A model generated the notes under the pieces. The model had not been told where the DNA came from. It ran no database searches and saw only the letters and a program-made list of their open reading frames with translations. Shown here in pieces: positions 1 through 7,671 of a DNA stretch of 64,000 bases (position 1 is the stretch's first letter; the number at the start of each line of letters is the position of its first letter). A program made the translations under genes and the position numbers. Source of the DNA: Saprospiraceae bacterium (GTDB lineage Bacteria; Bacteroidota; Bacteroidia; Chitinophagales; Saprospiraceae); assembly GCA_025055285.1 (NCBI GenBank), contig JANWXM010000001.1, positions 372,001 through 436,000 on the forward strand, given 5' to 3'.

Positions 1-114
1 CATAACATAGACTACTTCTAGATTTGCGCCCAATAACCGCGCTAGATGGCAGGCGAATACGACCGCATTCTCTGATGCTGGGCTGAGGTCTGTGCCTATG
101 ACTATTCGCTTCAT
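1..114 (-). CDS. Universal stress protein UspA family (N-terminal part only)
   Basis: An open frame on the minus strand starts at an ATG (112-114) and runs off the left edge, giving 38 residues that begin MKRIVIGTDLSPASENAV. The pattern I-V-I-G-T-D-x-S-x-x-(S)-x-x-A is the first strand and nucleotide-binding loop of UspA proteins, followed by the usual helix and 'LLGANLEVVYV'. UspA proteins are soluble stress proteins, some binding ATP. It lies 39 bp downstream of the thioredoxin-like gene on the same strand, so it is probably the third gene of the CBS/thioredoxin-like/UspA operon. Whether it is a single or tandem UspA cannot be seen. Confidence 0.8.
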   Translation of the reverse strand, partial: MKRIVIGTDLSPASENAVVFACHLARLLGANLEVVYVM

Positions 115-153
115 CCGATAGAGTTTGCTGCGCAACAAACGGCGATTGCTCAA

Positions 154-378
154 CTATTTTTTTAACTCCTCTACAGAGGGAGCTGACCCCTCTGCCAAAA
201 TGTGGCCGTCTATCACTAGGGCAGGAGTGCGCCGCACACCGCTGGCAACAACTCGGTGGTATTCTGAGATCTCCTCGACCTCCGCTGAAAGCGCACATTC
301 CGCCAGCGCCCCCTTTACTTGGTCGCTTAAATAGTGCATCCGCTCATCTCCTCTTCCAATCACTTGTATTGTAGCCAT
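154..378 (-). CDS. Thioredoxin-fold protein lacking the CxxC motif
   Basis: The protein has 74 residues from an ATG at 378; a longer in-frame reading needs a TTG at 411 and adds an unconvincing tail. It resembles the small thioredoxin family (Thioredoxin_3, 'redox-active disulfide protein 2'): strand 'ATIQVIG', helix 'LSDQVKGALAE', the cis-proline strand 'RRTPALVIDG' and a final helix 'PSVEELKK'. In that family the first loop normally holds CxxC; here it reads 'GRGDERMHY' with no cysteine, and the only cysteine lies in the following helix region. A disulfide-exchange role is therefore unlikely; a binding or structural role is inferred. It sits between the CBS gene (69 bp upstream) and uspA, in an apparent operon. 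Confidence 0.72.
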   Translation of the reverse strand: MATIQVIGRGDERMHYLSDQVKGALAECALSAEVEEISEYHRVVASGVRRTPALVIDGHILAEGSAPSVEELKK

Positions 379-447
379 AAAGTGACTATTTATTGCCCTT
401 TTAAAAAACAAACCATTCTTTCTTCTTTAGCAGTAGCTGTCTTCGCC

Positions 448-891
448 TCACAAGTCTTCGTAAACCAGATGAGGCTCTTTTGGTTTTTCGTTTAGCAAAG
501 CTCGGATAATGTCGTGTGTGGTTACGATACCAACTAGTTCATCATTCCGCACGACAGGTAAAGCATGAAACCAGTTTTTGCTGAAGATCTCTAGCGCTAC
601 GTTAATGCGGTCATCTGGTTCTAATTTGCCCAGACCTGTGGTCATGATCTCTTCGACGCGAGTATTGTCTAGGACTTCATCTTCCATCATGCCCACTCGA
701 TGAAGCCCACCTACAAAGCGGTCGTAATCAGTGCGCGAGACAATGCCCACTATCTTGCGAAAGTTGACTACTGGCAAATGATGAAAAGAATGTGTCTCAA
801 AAATTCTTTTCACTTCTCTCAATGTAGCTTCTGGGTTTACAGTGACTAGGTCAGTGACCATAATGGTAGAAACAGGTGCAAATACGTTCAT
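448..891 (-). CDS. Tandem CBS-domain protein (147 aa)
   Basis: This 147-residue protein is little more than a CBS pair (Bateman module). CBS1 covers about residues 8-60 ('VSTIMVTDLVTVNP ... HHLPVV...IVGIVSRTDY') and CBS2 about 78-135 ('VEEIMTTG ... HALPVV...LVGIVTTHDI'). Such pairs bind adenosine nucleotides or related ligands and report energy or stress state; stand-alone ones have no catalytic activity of their own. It is the first gene of the minus-strand CBS/thioredoxin-like/UspA operon and is divergent from the REC-CRP regulator, sharing a 176-bp intergenic region with a dyad site. It has an equal-length paralog at 61670-62113, also next to a UspA gene. The ligand cannot be predicted. 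Confidence 0.88.
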   Translation of the reverse strand: MNVFAPVSTIMVTDLVTVNPEATLREVKRIFETHSFHHLPVVNFRKIVGIVSRTDYDRFVGGLHRVGMMEDEVLDNTRVEEIMTTGLGKLEPDDRINVALEIFSKNWFHALPVVRNDELVGIVTTHDIIRALLNEKPKEPHLVYEDL

Positions 892-980
892 ACTTAAGTC
901 TTAGTTAAAATGAATACCTCTTGTCACAAAGTTGCCTTCTAATGAATCCGACTCTAAATGACAAGGAACAAATGCGAAAG

Positions 981-992
981 TGATTTACGTCA
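981..992. promoter_or_regulatory. Candidate CRP/FNR-type operator, TGAT-N4-GTCA
   Basis: A dyad GTGATTTACGTCAA lies between the divergent CBS operon and the REC-CRP gene: half-sites TGAT and GTCA separated by four bases, i.e. TGA-N6-TCA. CRP/FNR-family proteins bind this architecture (FNR consensus TTGAT-N4-ATCAA). It is centred about 81 bp before the REC-CRP start and 95 bp before the CBS start. Similar dyads occur at 60107-60118 and 61088-61099. The sequence is seen; its use as an operator is inferred. A weak -7-like box TACTTTTA lies at 1036-1043 for the plus-strand gene. Confidence 0.5.
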
Positions 993-1067
993 ACCCTTTG
1001 ATGCTTTTGGATACACGCCATTAAATAGCTTGCTGTACTTTTATCGCCGAAAAACCGGGGCTGACTG

Positions 1068-2114
1068 ATGAAAAAGAAAATTTTAATAATAGAAGATCAC
1101 GATGAGGTTCGAGAAAATTTATGCGAAATCCTAAATTTAAGTGGTTATGAGACTATTAGTGCTGAAAACGGCAAAAAGGGAGTGGAAAAAGCAATAGCCG
1201 AGCGCCCTGACCTCATTCTATGCGACGTAATGATGCCAGAGCTAGATGGGTTTGGCGTGTTGCATATTTTAAGTCGAAATGCCGCTACAGCAGATATTCC
1301 ATTTATTTTCTTAACTGCCTTAGCTGAGAAGAGCGATTTTCGCAGGGGCATGTCGTTAGGTGCAGACGATTACATCGTGAAGCCATTTGACGACACTATG
1401 CTCCTGCAAACCATTGAAGCGCGTCTTCAAAAGCATGCTCGGCTGAAGGAGGCTGCTAATCGCCAAAGTGGAGGTGGATTGGAGCATTTTATCAATGAGG
1501 CGCGTGCTATGGAGGCTATTCAGCGCCTCTCGGAAAATCGGGAAGTGCGCCATTATCGCAAGAAGGATTTTCTCTTCCAAGAGGGCGAGTATCCGCGTTG
1601 GCTCTTCTACATCGAGAAAGGCCGCGTTAAACTCTTCAAGACCAATGAAGAAGGCCGAGAATTTATCTTGCGGATCGCTAAAGAAGGAGAATTTTTAGGT
1701 TACTTAGCCCTTTTACGGGAAACGAAATACCAGGAGAGTGCAGCTGCTCTCGAAGACACGACGGTGCGCATGATTCCTAAAGAAGACTTCTTCGCCCTTG
1801 TTTACGGGCATCGCGATGTCAATGCGCGTTTTCTCAAACTTTTGGCGGGTCATTTGACTGATCAAGAGCAACAACTCATTGACTTGGCTTACAATTCAGT
1901 GCGCAAACGCGTGGCAACGACTATTGTGCATTTATTTGACCAAGGCTATCGCGAGATCAATATGTTGCGAGAAGACCTGGCTGCTATGGCTGGAACGGCG
2001 AAAGAAACGCTCATTCGGACGCTTACAGACTTTAAGAGCGAGGGCCTTATTGAGATTCGCGAGGGTGTAATTGTGGTGCTGAAGCCCGACAAGCTGCGCC
2101 ACATGCCAAATTAA
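1068..2114 (+). CDS. REC-CRP hybrid transcription regulator
   Basis: The 348 residues hold three domains. A response-regulator receiver (about 1-122) has acid-pocket E9/D10, phospho-acceptor D53 in 'LILCDVMMPELDG', T83 and K105 ('VKPF'). A cyclic-nucleotide-binding-like barrel (about 150-255) follows, then a Crp-type winged helix (about 275-340). In the cyclic-nucleotide pocket the CRP 'RSA' reads 'ESA', so classical cAMP binding is unlikely. Only two cysteines exist, both in REC, so there is no FNR-type Fe-S cluster. The recognition helix 'AKETLIRTLTDF' keeps E313 and R317, which correspond to the CRP residues that contact TGA half-sites. The signal probably enters by phosphorylation from an unlinked kinase. 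It is first in a plus-strand operon with the SET-domain gene (20 bp later) and xseB, and divergent from the CBS/UspA operon. Confidence 0.9.
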   Translation: MKKKILIIEDHDEVRENLCEILNLSGYETISAENGKKGVEKAIAERPDLILCDVMMPELDGFGVLHILSRNAATADIPFIFLTALAEKSDFRRGMSLGADDYIVKPFDDTMLLQTIEARLQKHARLKEAANRQSGGGLEHFINEARAMEAIQRLSENREVRHYRKKDFLFQEGEYPRWLFYIEKGRVKLFKTNEEGREFILRIAKEGEFLGYLALLRETKYQESAAALEDTTVRMIPKEDFFALVYGHRDVNARFLKLLAGHLTDQEQQLIDLAYNSVRKRVATTIVHLFDQGYREINMLREDLAAMAGTAKETLIRTLTDFKSEGLIEIREGVIVVLKPDKLRHMPN

Positions 2115-2134
2115 TTCAAAAAGAGGAGTGAATT

Positions 2135-2521
2135 ATGTCTCTCCTGCAAGCACCTATTTTCGTTGCTCCCTCCGACGTGCACGGCTACGGCGTGTTTGCT
2201 GCTGCACCTTTGGCTGCAGGCTCAATTATCGAAATATGTCCCGTATTGCTCTTTCCTAAAAGCCAATTGGCAGCGGTGCGCCAAACTATTCTGGACGACT
2301 ATTATTTCGACTGGGGCGAGGATGGCGAGTGGTATGCCTTTGCCCTGGGTTATGGCTCTCTCTACAACCACTCTTACGAGCCGAATGCAGACTACGGAAT
2401 GGACTTTGAAAATCGAGTTATTGAGATTTACGCCCTGCGCGACATCGAACCAGGAGAGGAAATCTTTATTAATTATAATGGCTCGCCTAACAATCGCGAG
2501 CCCGTATGGTTCGAAAAATGA
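2135..2521 (+). CDS. SET-domain protein (putative lysine methyltransferase)
   Basis: This 128-residue protein is a minimal SET domain. 'HGYGVFAAAPLAAGSIIEICPV' is the start of the fold, 'YGSLYNHSYEPNADY' carries the NHSxxPN cofactor/substrate motif, and 'PGEEIFINYNG' is the GEE-x-x-x-Y closing motif. SET enzymes transfer methyl groups from S-adenosylmethionine to lysine; bacterial members of this compact kind have few known targets. Both signature motifs look intact. A GAGGAG stretch lies about 7 bp before the ATG. The gene follows the REC-CRP regulator by 20 bp and overlaps xseB by ATGA, so the three are probably co-transcribed. The substrate is unknown; the regulator or a DNA-associated protein is only a guess. 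Confidence 0.85.
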   Translation: MSLLQAPIFVAPSDVHGYGVFAAAPLAAGSIIEICPVLLFPKSQLAAVRQTILDDYYFDWGEDGEWYAFALGYGSLYNHSYEPNADYGMDFENRVIEIYALRDIEPGEEIFINYNGSPNNREPVWFEK

Positions 2522-2730
2522 AGCAAATTGATTCACTGCCGCGGACTTATGAGGAAGCCTATGAAGAATTGCAGCAAATTTTAACTGCTTTGCAACAGGA
2601 AGGCATACGCATAGACGACTTAGCTGTCTATGTTGAACGAGCAAAACAACTTATCCAATTCTGCCGAGCGCGGCTTAGGCAAGTAGAAGAGCGCTTGCAG
2701 CAACAAGAGGGAGAGAACATCAATCCGTAA
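2518..2730 (+). CDS. xseB: Exodeoxyribonuclease VII small subunit
   Basis: The 70-residue helical protein starts MKQIDSLPRTYEEAYEELQQ and matches XseB, which pairs with XseA to degrade single-stranded DNA to oligonucleotides. Typical features are the 'YEEAYEELQQIL' opening helix, the turn before 'IRIDDLAVYVERAKQLIQFCRARL', and a final 'LRQVEERLQ' helix. I chose the ATG at 2518 because its ATGA overlaps the stop of the SET gene (translational coupling); a frame-compatible GTG at 2506 is less likely. xseA is not in this window. Its 3' end overlaps the convergent response-regulator gene by 11 bp. Confidence 0.88.
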   Translation: MKQIDSLPRTYEEAYEELQQILTALQQEGIRIDDLAVYVERAKQLIQFCRARLRQVEERLQQQEGENINP

Positions 2731-3403
2731 AGCGATAGCCTACGCCGCGAACGGCATGGAAAAACTTTGGCCGCTTAGGGTTAGGCTCAAAGTACTTTCG
2801 AAAGTTTAAAATAAAGTTATCCACAGTGCGGGTGGAAGGGTACACATCGTACCCCCACACGCGTTGAAGAATCTGCTGCCGGCTAACTACCTCTCCTTTG
2901 CGTTCGAAGAAGAGCTTCAGAAGCATAGCTTCGGTCTTAGTCAACATAATTCGCTCGCCGCGCCAATTCATCGCCTCAAACGTAGTTAGGTTCACTGTAT
3001 TGCCTCCGAACACATATACGTCAGAGACTTCGCCGTGTATGCGCTGACTGCGTTTCAGTAACTTGCTAACGCGGAGTAAGAGCTCTTCCAGATGAAATGG
3101 TTTAGTCAAGTAGTCGTCGGCCCCGCGCTTGAGTCCAGTAATGCGGTCTTGTGCTAGGTCTTTGGCGGTAAGCATGAGTATGGGAACCTCTTCATCGCTC
3201 AAGCGTATCCGCTCAGCGATACTGAAGCCATCAATCTCCGGTAACATCACGTCTAACAAAATCAGGTCGAAATGCTGATGTGCAAACAGTTCTAGCGCCT
3301 GACGGCCATTTCCTGTACTCACCACTTCATAACCTTCCAGCTCTAAATTGAGTTGCAGCCCTTCGCGAAGCGATGTTTCATCTTCAACTAGCAAGATGCG
3401 CAT
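2720..3403 (-). CDS. OmpR-family response regulator
   Basis: The 227 residues contain an N-terminal receiver domain with E7/D8 in 'LVEDE', phospho-acceptor D51 ('LILLDVMLPEIDG'), the T of 'MLTAK' and K in 'LTKPF', and a C-terminal OmpR/PhoB winged helix (about 125-227) with 'LTKTEAMLLKLF' and 'VRGVGYRF'. It activates or represses transcription after phosphorylation by a histidine kinase. No kinase gene is adjacent. It starts 9 bp downstream of the carboxynorspermidine dehydrogenase-like gene and is probably co-transcribed with it. Its 3' end overlaps xseB by 11 bp on the opposite strand. Confidence 0.9.
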   Translation of the reverse strand: MRILLVEDETSLREGLQLNLELEGYEVVSTGNGRQALELFAHQHFDLILLDVMLPEIDGFSIAERIRLSDEEVPILMLTAKDLAQDRITGLKRGADDYLTKPFHLEELLLRVSKLLKRSQRIHGEVSDVYVFGGNTVNLTTFEAMNWRGERIMLTKTEAMLLKLFFERKGEVVSRQQILQRVWGYDVYPSTRTVDNFILNFRKYFEPNPKRPKFFHAVRGVGYRFTD

Positions 3404-3412
3404 GTCCGTCGT

Positions 3413-4621
3413 TCAGTCCATTTCCAGGTCTATGTCGAACTGCTCTTGCCAAGGCAGTCCGTCCAGATTTAGGCGCTCCATAAATGGGTCAGGATCAAAT
3501 TCTTCAACGTTAAACACACCTTTTCCGCTCCAGATGCCCTGCAGGATTAGGCGTGCTCCAATCATGGCTGGAACGCCCGTGGTATAACTAACTGCCTGCG
3601 TACCAGTCTCCTCATAAGCTGCCTGATGCGAGCAGTTGTTCCACACGTAGTAGGTGCGCTCGCGCCCATCCTTGATGCCGCGGATTCGGCACCCAATACT
3701 AGTGTAACCAGTATAGTTTGCGCCCAGGCTTTCGGGAGCAGGCAATACTGCTTTCAAGAATTGCAGCGGCACGATGTCTACGCCCTTATAGCGAACGGGC
3801 TTTATACTTGCCATACCAATGTTTTGAATAACGCGGAGGTGCGTCAAGTACTCCTCGCTAAACGTCATCCAGAACCGCGCGCGCTTAAGCGTTGGGAAAT
3901 TCTTTACTAGACTCTCGAGTTCTTCGTGGTAAATCAGATACGATCGGCGAGGACCAATGTCGGGGTAGTTGATGTCTTTCCAAATTGCATGAGGTTCTGT
4001 CTCTATCCACTGGCCGTTTTCCCAATACTTCCCGCGTTGAGTGACTTCGCGAATATTGATTTCCGGATTGAAATTGGTTGCAAAAGGCAAGCCATGGCTT
4101 CCTGCGTTGGCGTCTACAATATCTAGATAATGGATTTCATCGAAATAGTGTTTGGCAGCGTAGGCCGTGAAGACACCCGTTACGCCGGGATCAAAGCCAC
4201 AGCCAAGCAGAGCCATGATTCCTTTCTGTGCATAGCGATCGTGATAAGCCCATTGCCAGGAATATTCAAATTTAGCTACATCCTTAGGCTCGTAATTAGC
4301 TGTGTCTAAGTAATGTACGCCCGTTTCTAAGCAGGCGTCCATAATGGGTAAGTCTTGGTAGGGTAGGGCAACATTGATGACTAAGTCCGGTTTAAACTTT
4401 TGAATGAGCGCGATTGTCTGCTCGGGGTAATCAGCGTCTAATCGCGCTGTCTTAATCTTCCGGCCGCCATATTTGCGATAGATGGCTTCGGCAATGGCGT
4501 CACATTTCTTTTTCGTTCGGCTAGCCAACAGAATATCGCCAAAAACCTCCCGATGTTGAGCACATTTGTAGGCAACAACGCGGCCCACACCGCCAGCTCC
4601 AATAATCAGTACTTTAGACAT
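3413..4621 (-). CDS. Saccharopine dehydrogenase family, probable carboxynorspermidine/carboxyspermidine dehydrogenase
   Basis: The 402-residue protein opens with a Rossmann dinucleotide motif ('VLIIGAGGVGRVVAYKCAQH'). The segments 'GCGFDPGVTGVF', 'LDIVDANAGSHGLPFATNF', 'YTTGVPAMIGARLI' and 'WSGKGVFNVEEFDPDPF' resemble bacterial carboxynorspermidine dehydrogenases rather than lysine-pathway saccharopine dehydrogenases. That enzyme condenses a diamine (putrescine or 1,3-diaminopropane) with aspartate semialdehyde and reduces the product with NAD(P)H, giving the carboxy-polyamine later decarboxylated by NspC. The identification rests on remembered family sequence. nspC is not in the window. A TACTTTTG box lies 32 bp upstream. 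The downstream OmpR-type regulator probably shares the transcript. Confidence 0.82.
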   Translation of the reverse strand: MSKVLIIGAGGVGRVVAYKCAQHREVFGDILLASRTKKKCDAIAEAIYRKYGGRKIKTARLDADYPEQTIALIQKFKPDLVINVALPYQDLPIMDACLETGVHYLDTANYEPKDVAKFEYSWQWAYHDRYAQKGIMALLGCGFDPGVTGVFTAYAAKHYFDEIHYLDIVDANAGSHGLPFATNFNPEINIREVTQRGKYWENGQWIETEPHAIWKDINYPDIGPRRSYLIYHEELESLVKNFPTLKRARFWMTFSEEYLTHLRVIQNIGMASIKPVRYKGVDIVPLQFLKAVLPAPESLGANYTGYTSIGCRIRGIKDGRERTYYVWNNCSHQAAYEETGTQAVSYTTGVPAMIGARLILQGIWSGKGVFNVEEFDPDPFMERLNLDGLPWQEQFDIDLEMD

Positions 4622-4652
4622 GCGTATCGTTAAATGAGTGTGCTATCGGCGG

Positions 4653-4660
4653 CAAAAGTA
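4653..4660 (-). promoter_or_regulatory. Bacteroidota-type -7 box before the carboxynorspermidine dehydrogenase gene
   Basis: Read on the minus strand the sequence is TACTTTTG, a full match to the Bacteroidota -7 consensus TAnnTTTG, 31 bp before the ATG at 4621. A TTG at 4684-4686 (minus strand) is a possible -33 element with a 23-bp spacer, at the long end of the usual range. Confidence 0.5.
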
Positions 4661-5002
4661 GACACTTCTTAGTTGACCTTGCGCAAGTTATTTTCACCAT
4701 AGCGACACTCTCAAGGAGGTCTCTACGCTGAGGAGAGGGTTTCCCTGCAGTTGCGTTTCTGTAGGCAGAAAAACTTAAGCATTTAGCTGCTTTGAGAGGA
4801 GGAAAAAAGTAAGGCTCGCTTAGATGAAGACGAGGTAAACTTTCGACTTTAGAAGCATGCGGTTCCTTTTGTAGGAGGATGCTTGCTTGTGCTATTGCCG
4901 TGCAACCATTTACTCTGCACTTCAGCAATTGAGGCGCAAGCAGTATTTATTGTGAGATGCGCACCCTTACCGAAAAGATGCTCAAAAATTTTGAGCTTCG
5001 CC
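4661..5002. other. Gene-free divergent region
   Basis: This stretch separates the minus-strand dehydrogenase from plus-strand rplS. Open frames here on the minus strand (for example 4614-4928) have no recognisable composition or family pattern and overlap the promoter region, so I do not call them. I found no tRNA or strong hairpin. Confidence 0.4.
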
Positions 5003-5032
5003 TTGTTTGAGCCTGTAAAAGTGGTACCTTTG
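5003..5032 (+). promoter_or_regulatory. rplS promoter (TTG-N19-TACCTTTG)
   Basis: A TTG at 5003-5005 and TACCTTTG at 5025-5032 are separated by 19 bp, matching the Bacteroidota -33/-7 promoter (TTTG and TAnnTTTG about 20 bp apart). The -7 box ends 34 bp before the rplS ATG. Confidence 0.6.
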
Positions 5033-5066
5033 CGCCTCTATTTACGAACGGAATAGTTTTTGAGTC

Positions 5067-5465
5067 ATGACGGAAAGAGAAGCAGTACAAATAGTTCACA
5101 ACGCCTTGCTTACCAAGCCAAACTTTCCAGAATTTAAAGCGGGCGATACCATCATAGTTAAATATCGCATTCGCGAAGGCGACAAGACACGCGAGCAAGA
5201 TTTTCGAGGAGATGTTATTCAGATAAGAGGACAAGGCTTGACCCGAACTTTTACCGTGCGCAAAATTTCCCATGGGGTTGGTGTAGAGCGGATTTTCTCT
5301 TTTTCAAACCCCAATATTGCCGATATCAAAGTGGTAAAGCGCGGTCGGGTACGCCGAGCTCGCCTTTATTACTTGCGTCGTCTCGTGGGTAAGAAGGCTC
5401 GCATTAAGGAATTGAAAGCTTTTACCTCGACTTCGGAGGTTTCTGCTGAGCCAGCTGAAGGGTAG
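5067..5465 (+). CDS. rplS: 50S ribosomal protein bL19
   Basis: The 132-residue protein is bL19 of the large ribosomal subunit, at the 30S-50S interface. The segments 'FKAGDTIIVKYRIREGD', 'RGDVIQIRGQGLTRTFTVRK', 'GVGVERIFSFSNPNI' and 'RGRVRRARLYYLR' form the family core. The C-terminal tail after 'GKKARIKE' is a short acidic, serine-rich extension common in this phylum. The gene is alone with its own promoter; trmD and rpsP, often neighbours elsewhere, are not here. Confidence 0.97.
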   Translation: MTEREAVQIVHNALLTKPNFPEFKAGDTIIVKYRIREGDKTREQDFRGDVIQIRGQGLTRTFTVRKISHGVGVERIFSFSNPNIADIKVVKRGRVRRARLYYLRRLVGKKARIKELKAFTSTSEVSAEPAEG

Positions 5466-5552
5466 TTCTTGCTCATTCCCAATGGATTGGCTGGTAAAGC
5501 ATCTTTTCTAGCGCATGCTTCTAAAAGGTTAGTAGAAGGCAAAGCGGTCTGT

Positions 5553-7187
5553 TCAAGGCTCTAGCATGAAGGGGTAGCGATAGTCTGTTGGAGGTACAAA
5601 GTTTTCCTTTATAGCACGCGGTGAGAGCCATCGGTAGAGGTTAAGGACAGACCCAGCCTTGTCGTTGGTGCCGGAAGCGCGTGCGCCGCCGAAAGGTTGT
5701 TGACCTACAACCGCACCTGTAGGCTTGTCGTTTACGTAGTAATTGCCTGCCGCATGGCGAAGTTTTTCGTCTGCTAACAGCAGGGCTGCTCGGTCGCGTG
5801 CAAAGACTGCTCCTGTGAGCGCATAGGGAGAGGTTTTGTCTGCCAATTCAAGCACGTCGGCATATTGATCATCATTATAGAGATATATACTCAATACAGG
5901 GCCGAAGATTTCTTCGCACATTGTCTCGTGGTAAGGATCATCTGTCAGCAAGACGGTCGGTTCAATAAAATAGCCTTCTGATTTATTGTAGTTGCCGCCG
6001 TAGAGAACTTGAATGCTGTCGGACTTTTTAGCTCTGGCGATATAGCCCGTAATCTTATCAAAGGCCTTTTCATCAATAACGGCATTGAGGAAATTGGTAA
6101 AATCTTCGGGATTTCCCATTTTAATGCTTCTTAGGTCGTCTAGAAGATGCTCCTCGATTTTTGGCCACAGGGAGCGAGGGAGATAGGCGCGCGAAGCAGC
6201 AGAACACTTCTGGCCCTGATATTCAAAAGCGCCGCGGGTGAGGGCTACAGCCACAGCTTTTGGGTCTGCTGAACGATGAGCAACCACAAAATCTTTGCCT
6301 CCCGTTTCGCCCACGATACGCGGATAGGAGCGATAGAGGGTGATGTTTTCGCCAATTGTTCTCCAGAGTTTTTGAAAAACGCTCGTGCTACCAGTAAAAT
6401 GCAGACCAGCAAACTGAGGGTGCTTAAAAACTACTTCGCCGATAGTGGGGCCATCGACGTAGAGGAGGTTAATCACTCCCGCAGGCAATCCGGCAGCCTC
6501 TAAGATCTCCATGATAACTGATGCTGAATAAATCTGCGATTCTGCTGGTTTCCAGACAACTACATTGCCCAGCATAGCAGGTGCGGTAGGTAAGTTGCCA
6601 GCAATGGAGGTGAAGTTGAATGGCGTCAAGGCAAAGACGAAACCTTCTAGCGGTCGCCAGTCTATCCGATTCCAAGTGTTGCGCACGCTAAGCGGTTGTT
6701 GCCGATAAATTTCTTGCATGAACCACGCATTGAAACGCCAGAAATCGGCTAATTCGCAAACGGCGTCAATTTCAGCTTGGAATGGATTTTTGCTTTGGCA
6801 CAGCATAGTGGCGGCATTCATACGCGCCCGATAAGGGCCAGTCAATAAGTCGGCCGCCTTGAGAAAAATGGCAGCGCGTTCTTGCCAAGGCATAGCCTCC
6901 CATTCAGCCTTTGCCTTTAAGGCTGATTCAATGGCAAGGTGTACATGCTCGGCCGTGCCTACCGAGTGATAGCCCAGCGTGTGCTTTAACTCATGAGGTG
7001 GACAAATGCGGCGTTGTTCACTGGTATAAACATGCTGACCTCCAATATACATAGGAATATCGCGCTCTATGCCTTTCAACTCAGCAAGCGCTTGTTTTAA
7101 TGCAACTCGCTCTGGAGTTCCAGGTGCGTAAGTCAGCACAGGCTCATTGCTTGGATGAGGGATGCGAGAAATACCGTCGAATGCCAT
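5553..7187 (-). CDS. pruA: 1-pyrroline-5-carboxylate dehydrogenase
   Basis: The 544-residue protein is the stand-alone aldehyde-dehydrogenase-fold enzyme that oxidises glutamate semialdehyde/P5C to glutamate with NAD+, the second step of proline catabolism. Seen are the cofactor region 'LTPFNFTSIAGNLPTAPAMLG', the general-base loop 'IVGETGGKDF', the catalytic cysteine in 'QGQKCSAASR', and the family C-terminus 'DKPTGAVVGQQPFGGARASG'. Length and sequence match the Bacteroidota form, separate from PutA-type fusions. It begins 4 bp after the coaD stop on the same strand, so the two share a transcript. Proline dehydrogenase is not in the window. Confidence 0.96.
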   Translation of the reverse strand: MAFDGISRIPHPSNEPVLTYAPGTPERVALKQALAELKGIERDIPMYIGGQHVYTSEQRRICPPHELKHTLGYHSVGTAEHVHLAIESALKAKAEWEAMPWQERAAIFLKAADLLTGPYRARMNAATMLCQSKNPFQAEIDAVCELADFWRFNAWFMQEIYRQQPLSVRNTWNRIDWRPLEGFVFALTPFNFTSIAGNLPTAPAMLGNVVVWKPAESQIYSASVIMEILEAAGLPAGVINLLYVDGPTIGEVVFKHPQFAGLHFTGSTSVFQKLWRTIGENITLYRSYPRIVGETGGKDFVVAHRSADPKAVAVALTRGAFEYQGQKCSAASRAYLPRSLWPKIEEHLLDDLRSIKMGNPEDFTNFLNAVIDEKAFDKITGYIARAKKSDSIQVLYGGNYNKSEGYFIEPTVLLTDDPYHETMCEEIFGPVLSIYLYNDDQYADVLELADKTSPYALTGAVFARDRAALLLADEKLRHAAGNYYVNDKPTGAVVGQQPFGGARASGTNDKAGSVLNLYRWLSPRAIKENFVPPTDYRYPFMLEP

Positions 7188-7191
7188 ACGT

Positions 7192-7671
7192 TTACAAGGG
7201 TAGGTTGTGTGTGTTAATTTTTACCTCTTTAGGCAGAAAGGGCGAAGCATCGCCGCCGCCGATAATGATTTCTCTGACAATCGTACTGCTGATATGGGAC
7301 ATGCCCGGTTGGGCGATTAGAAAAACAGTCTCTAGATTCCCTCCACCTACAATACGATTGATCTGGGAAATTGTCTTTTCGTAGTCAAAATCTGAGCTGT
7401 TACGCAGCCCACGGAGCAAGTAGCGGGCTCCTATGCGACGGCAATAATGTGCTGTCAGTTTTTGAAAGTGATCTACTTCGATGGTAGGATAGGGAGCAAA
7501 TACCTGGCGAAGCCACTCCAATCGCTGCTCCAGCGGAAACAGATATTGCTTAGCGCTGTTTACTCCTACGGCTACTACAATGCGGTCGAACAGAGGCAAG
7601 GCGCGCAAAACAATATCTACGTGTCCAATAGTAATTGGGTCAAAGGAGCCGGGAAAGACCGCTATTTTCAT
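7192..7671 (-). CDS. coaD: Phosphopantetheine adenylyltransferase
   Basis: CoaD catalyses the fourth step of coenzyme A synthesis, joining 4'-phosphopantetheine and ATP to dephospho-CoA. The 159-residue protein has the nucleotidyltransferase motif in 'FPGSFDPITIGHVDIVLRA', the substrate region 'RGLRNSSDFDYE', and 'ISSTIVREI' (ISSTxVR motif). I start it at the ATG at 7671; a TTG two codons upstream is also in frame. It is immediately upstream of pruA (4-bp gap). A weak -7-like AAACTTTG lies further upstream on the minus strand. Confidence 0.96.
   Translation of the reverse strand: MKIAVFPGSFDPITIGHVDIVLRALPLFDRIVVAVGVNSAKQYLFPLEQRLEWLRQVFAPYPTIEVDHFQKLTAHYCRRIGARYLLRGLRNSSDFDYEKTISQINRIVGGGNLETVFLIAQPGMSHISSTIVREIIIGGGDASPFLPKEVKINTHNLPL

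Noticed and set aside
4614-4928. 104-residue minus-strand frame upstream of the polyamine gene
   Set aside because: Overlaps the likely promoter of the dehydrogenase and has no family pattern.
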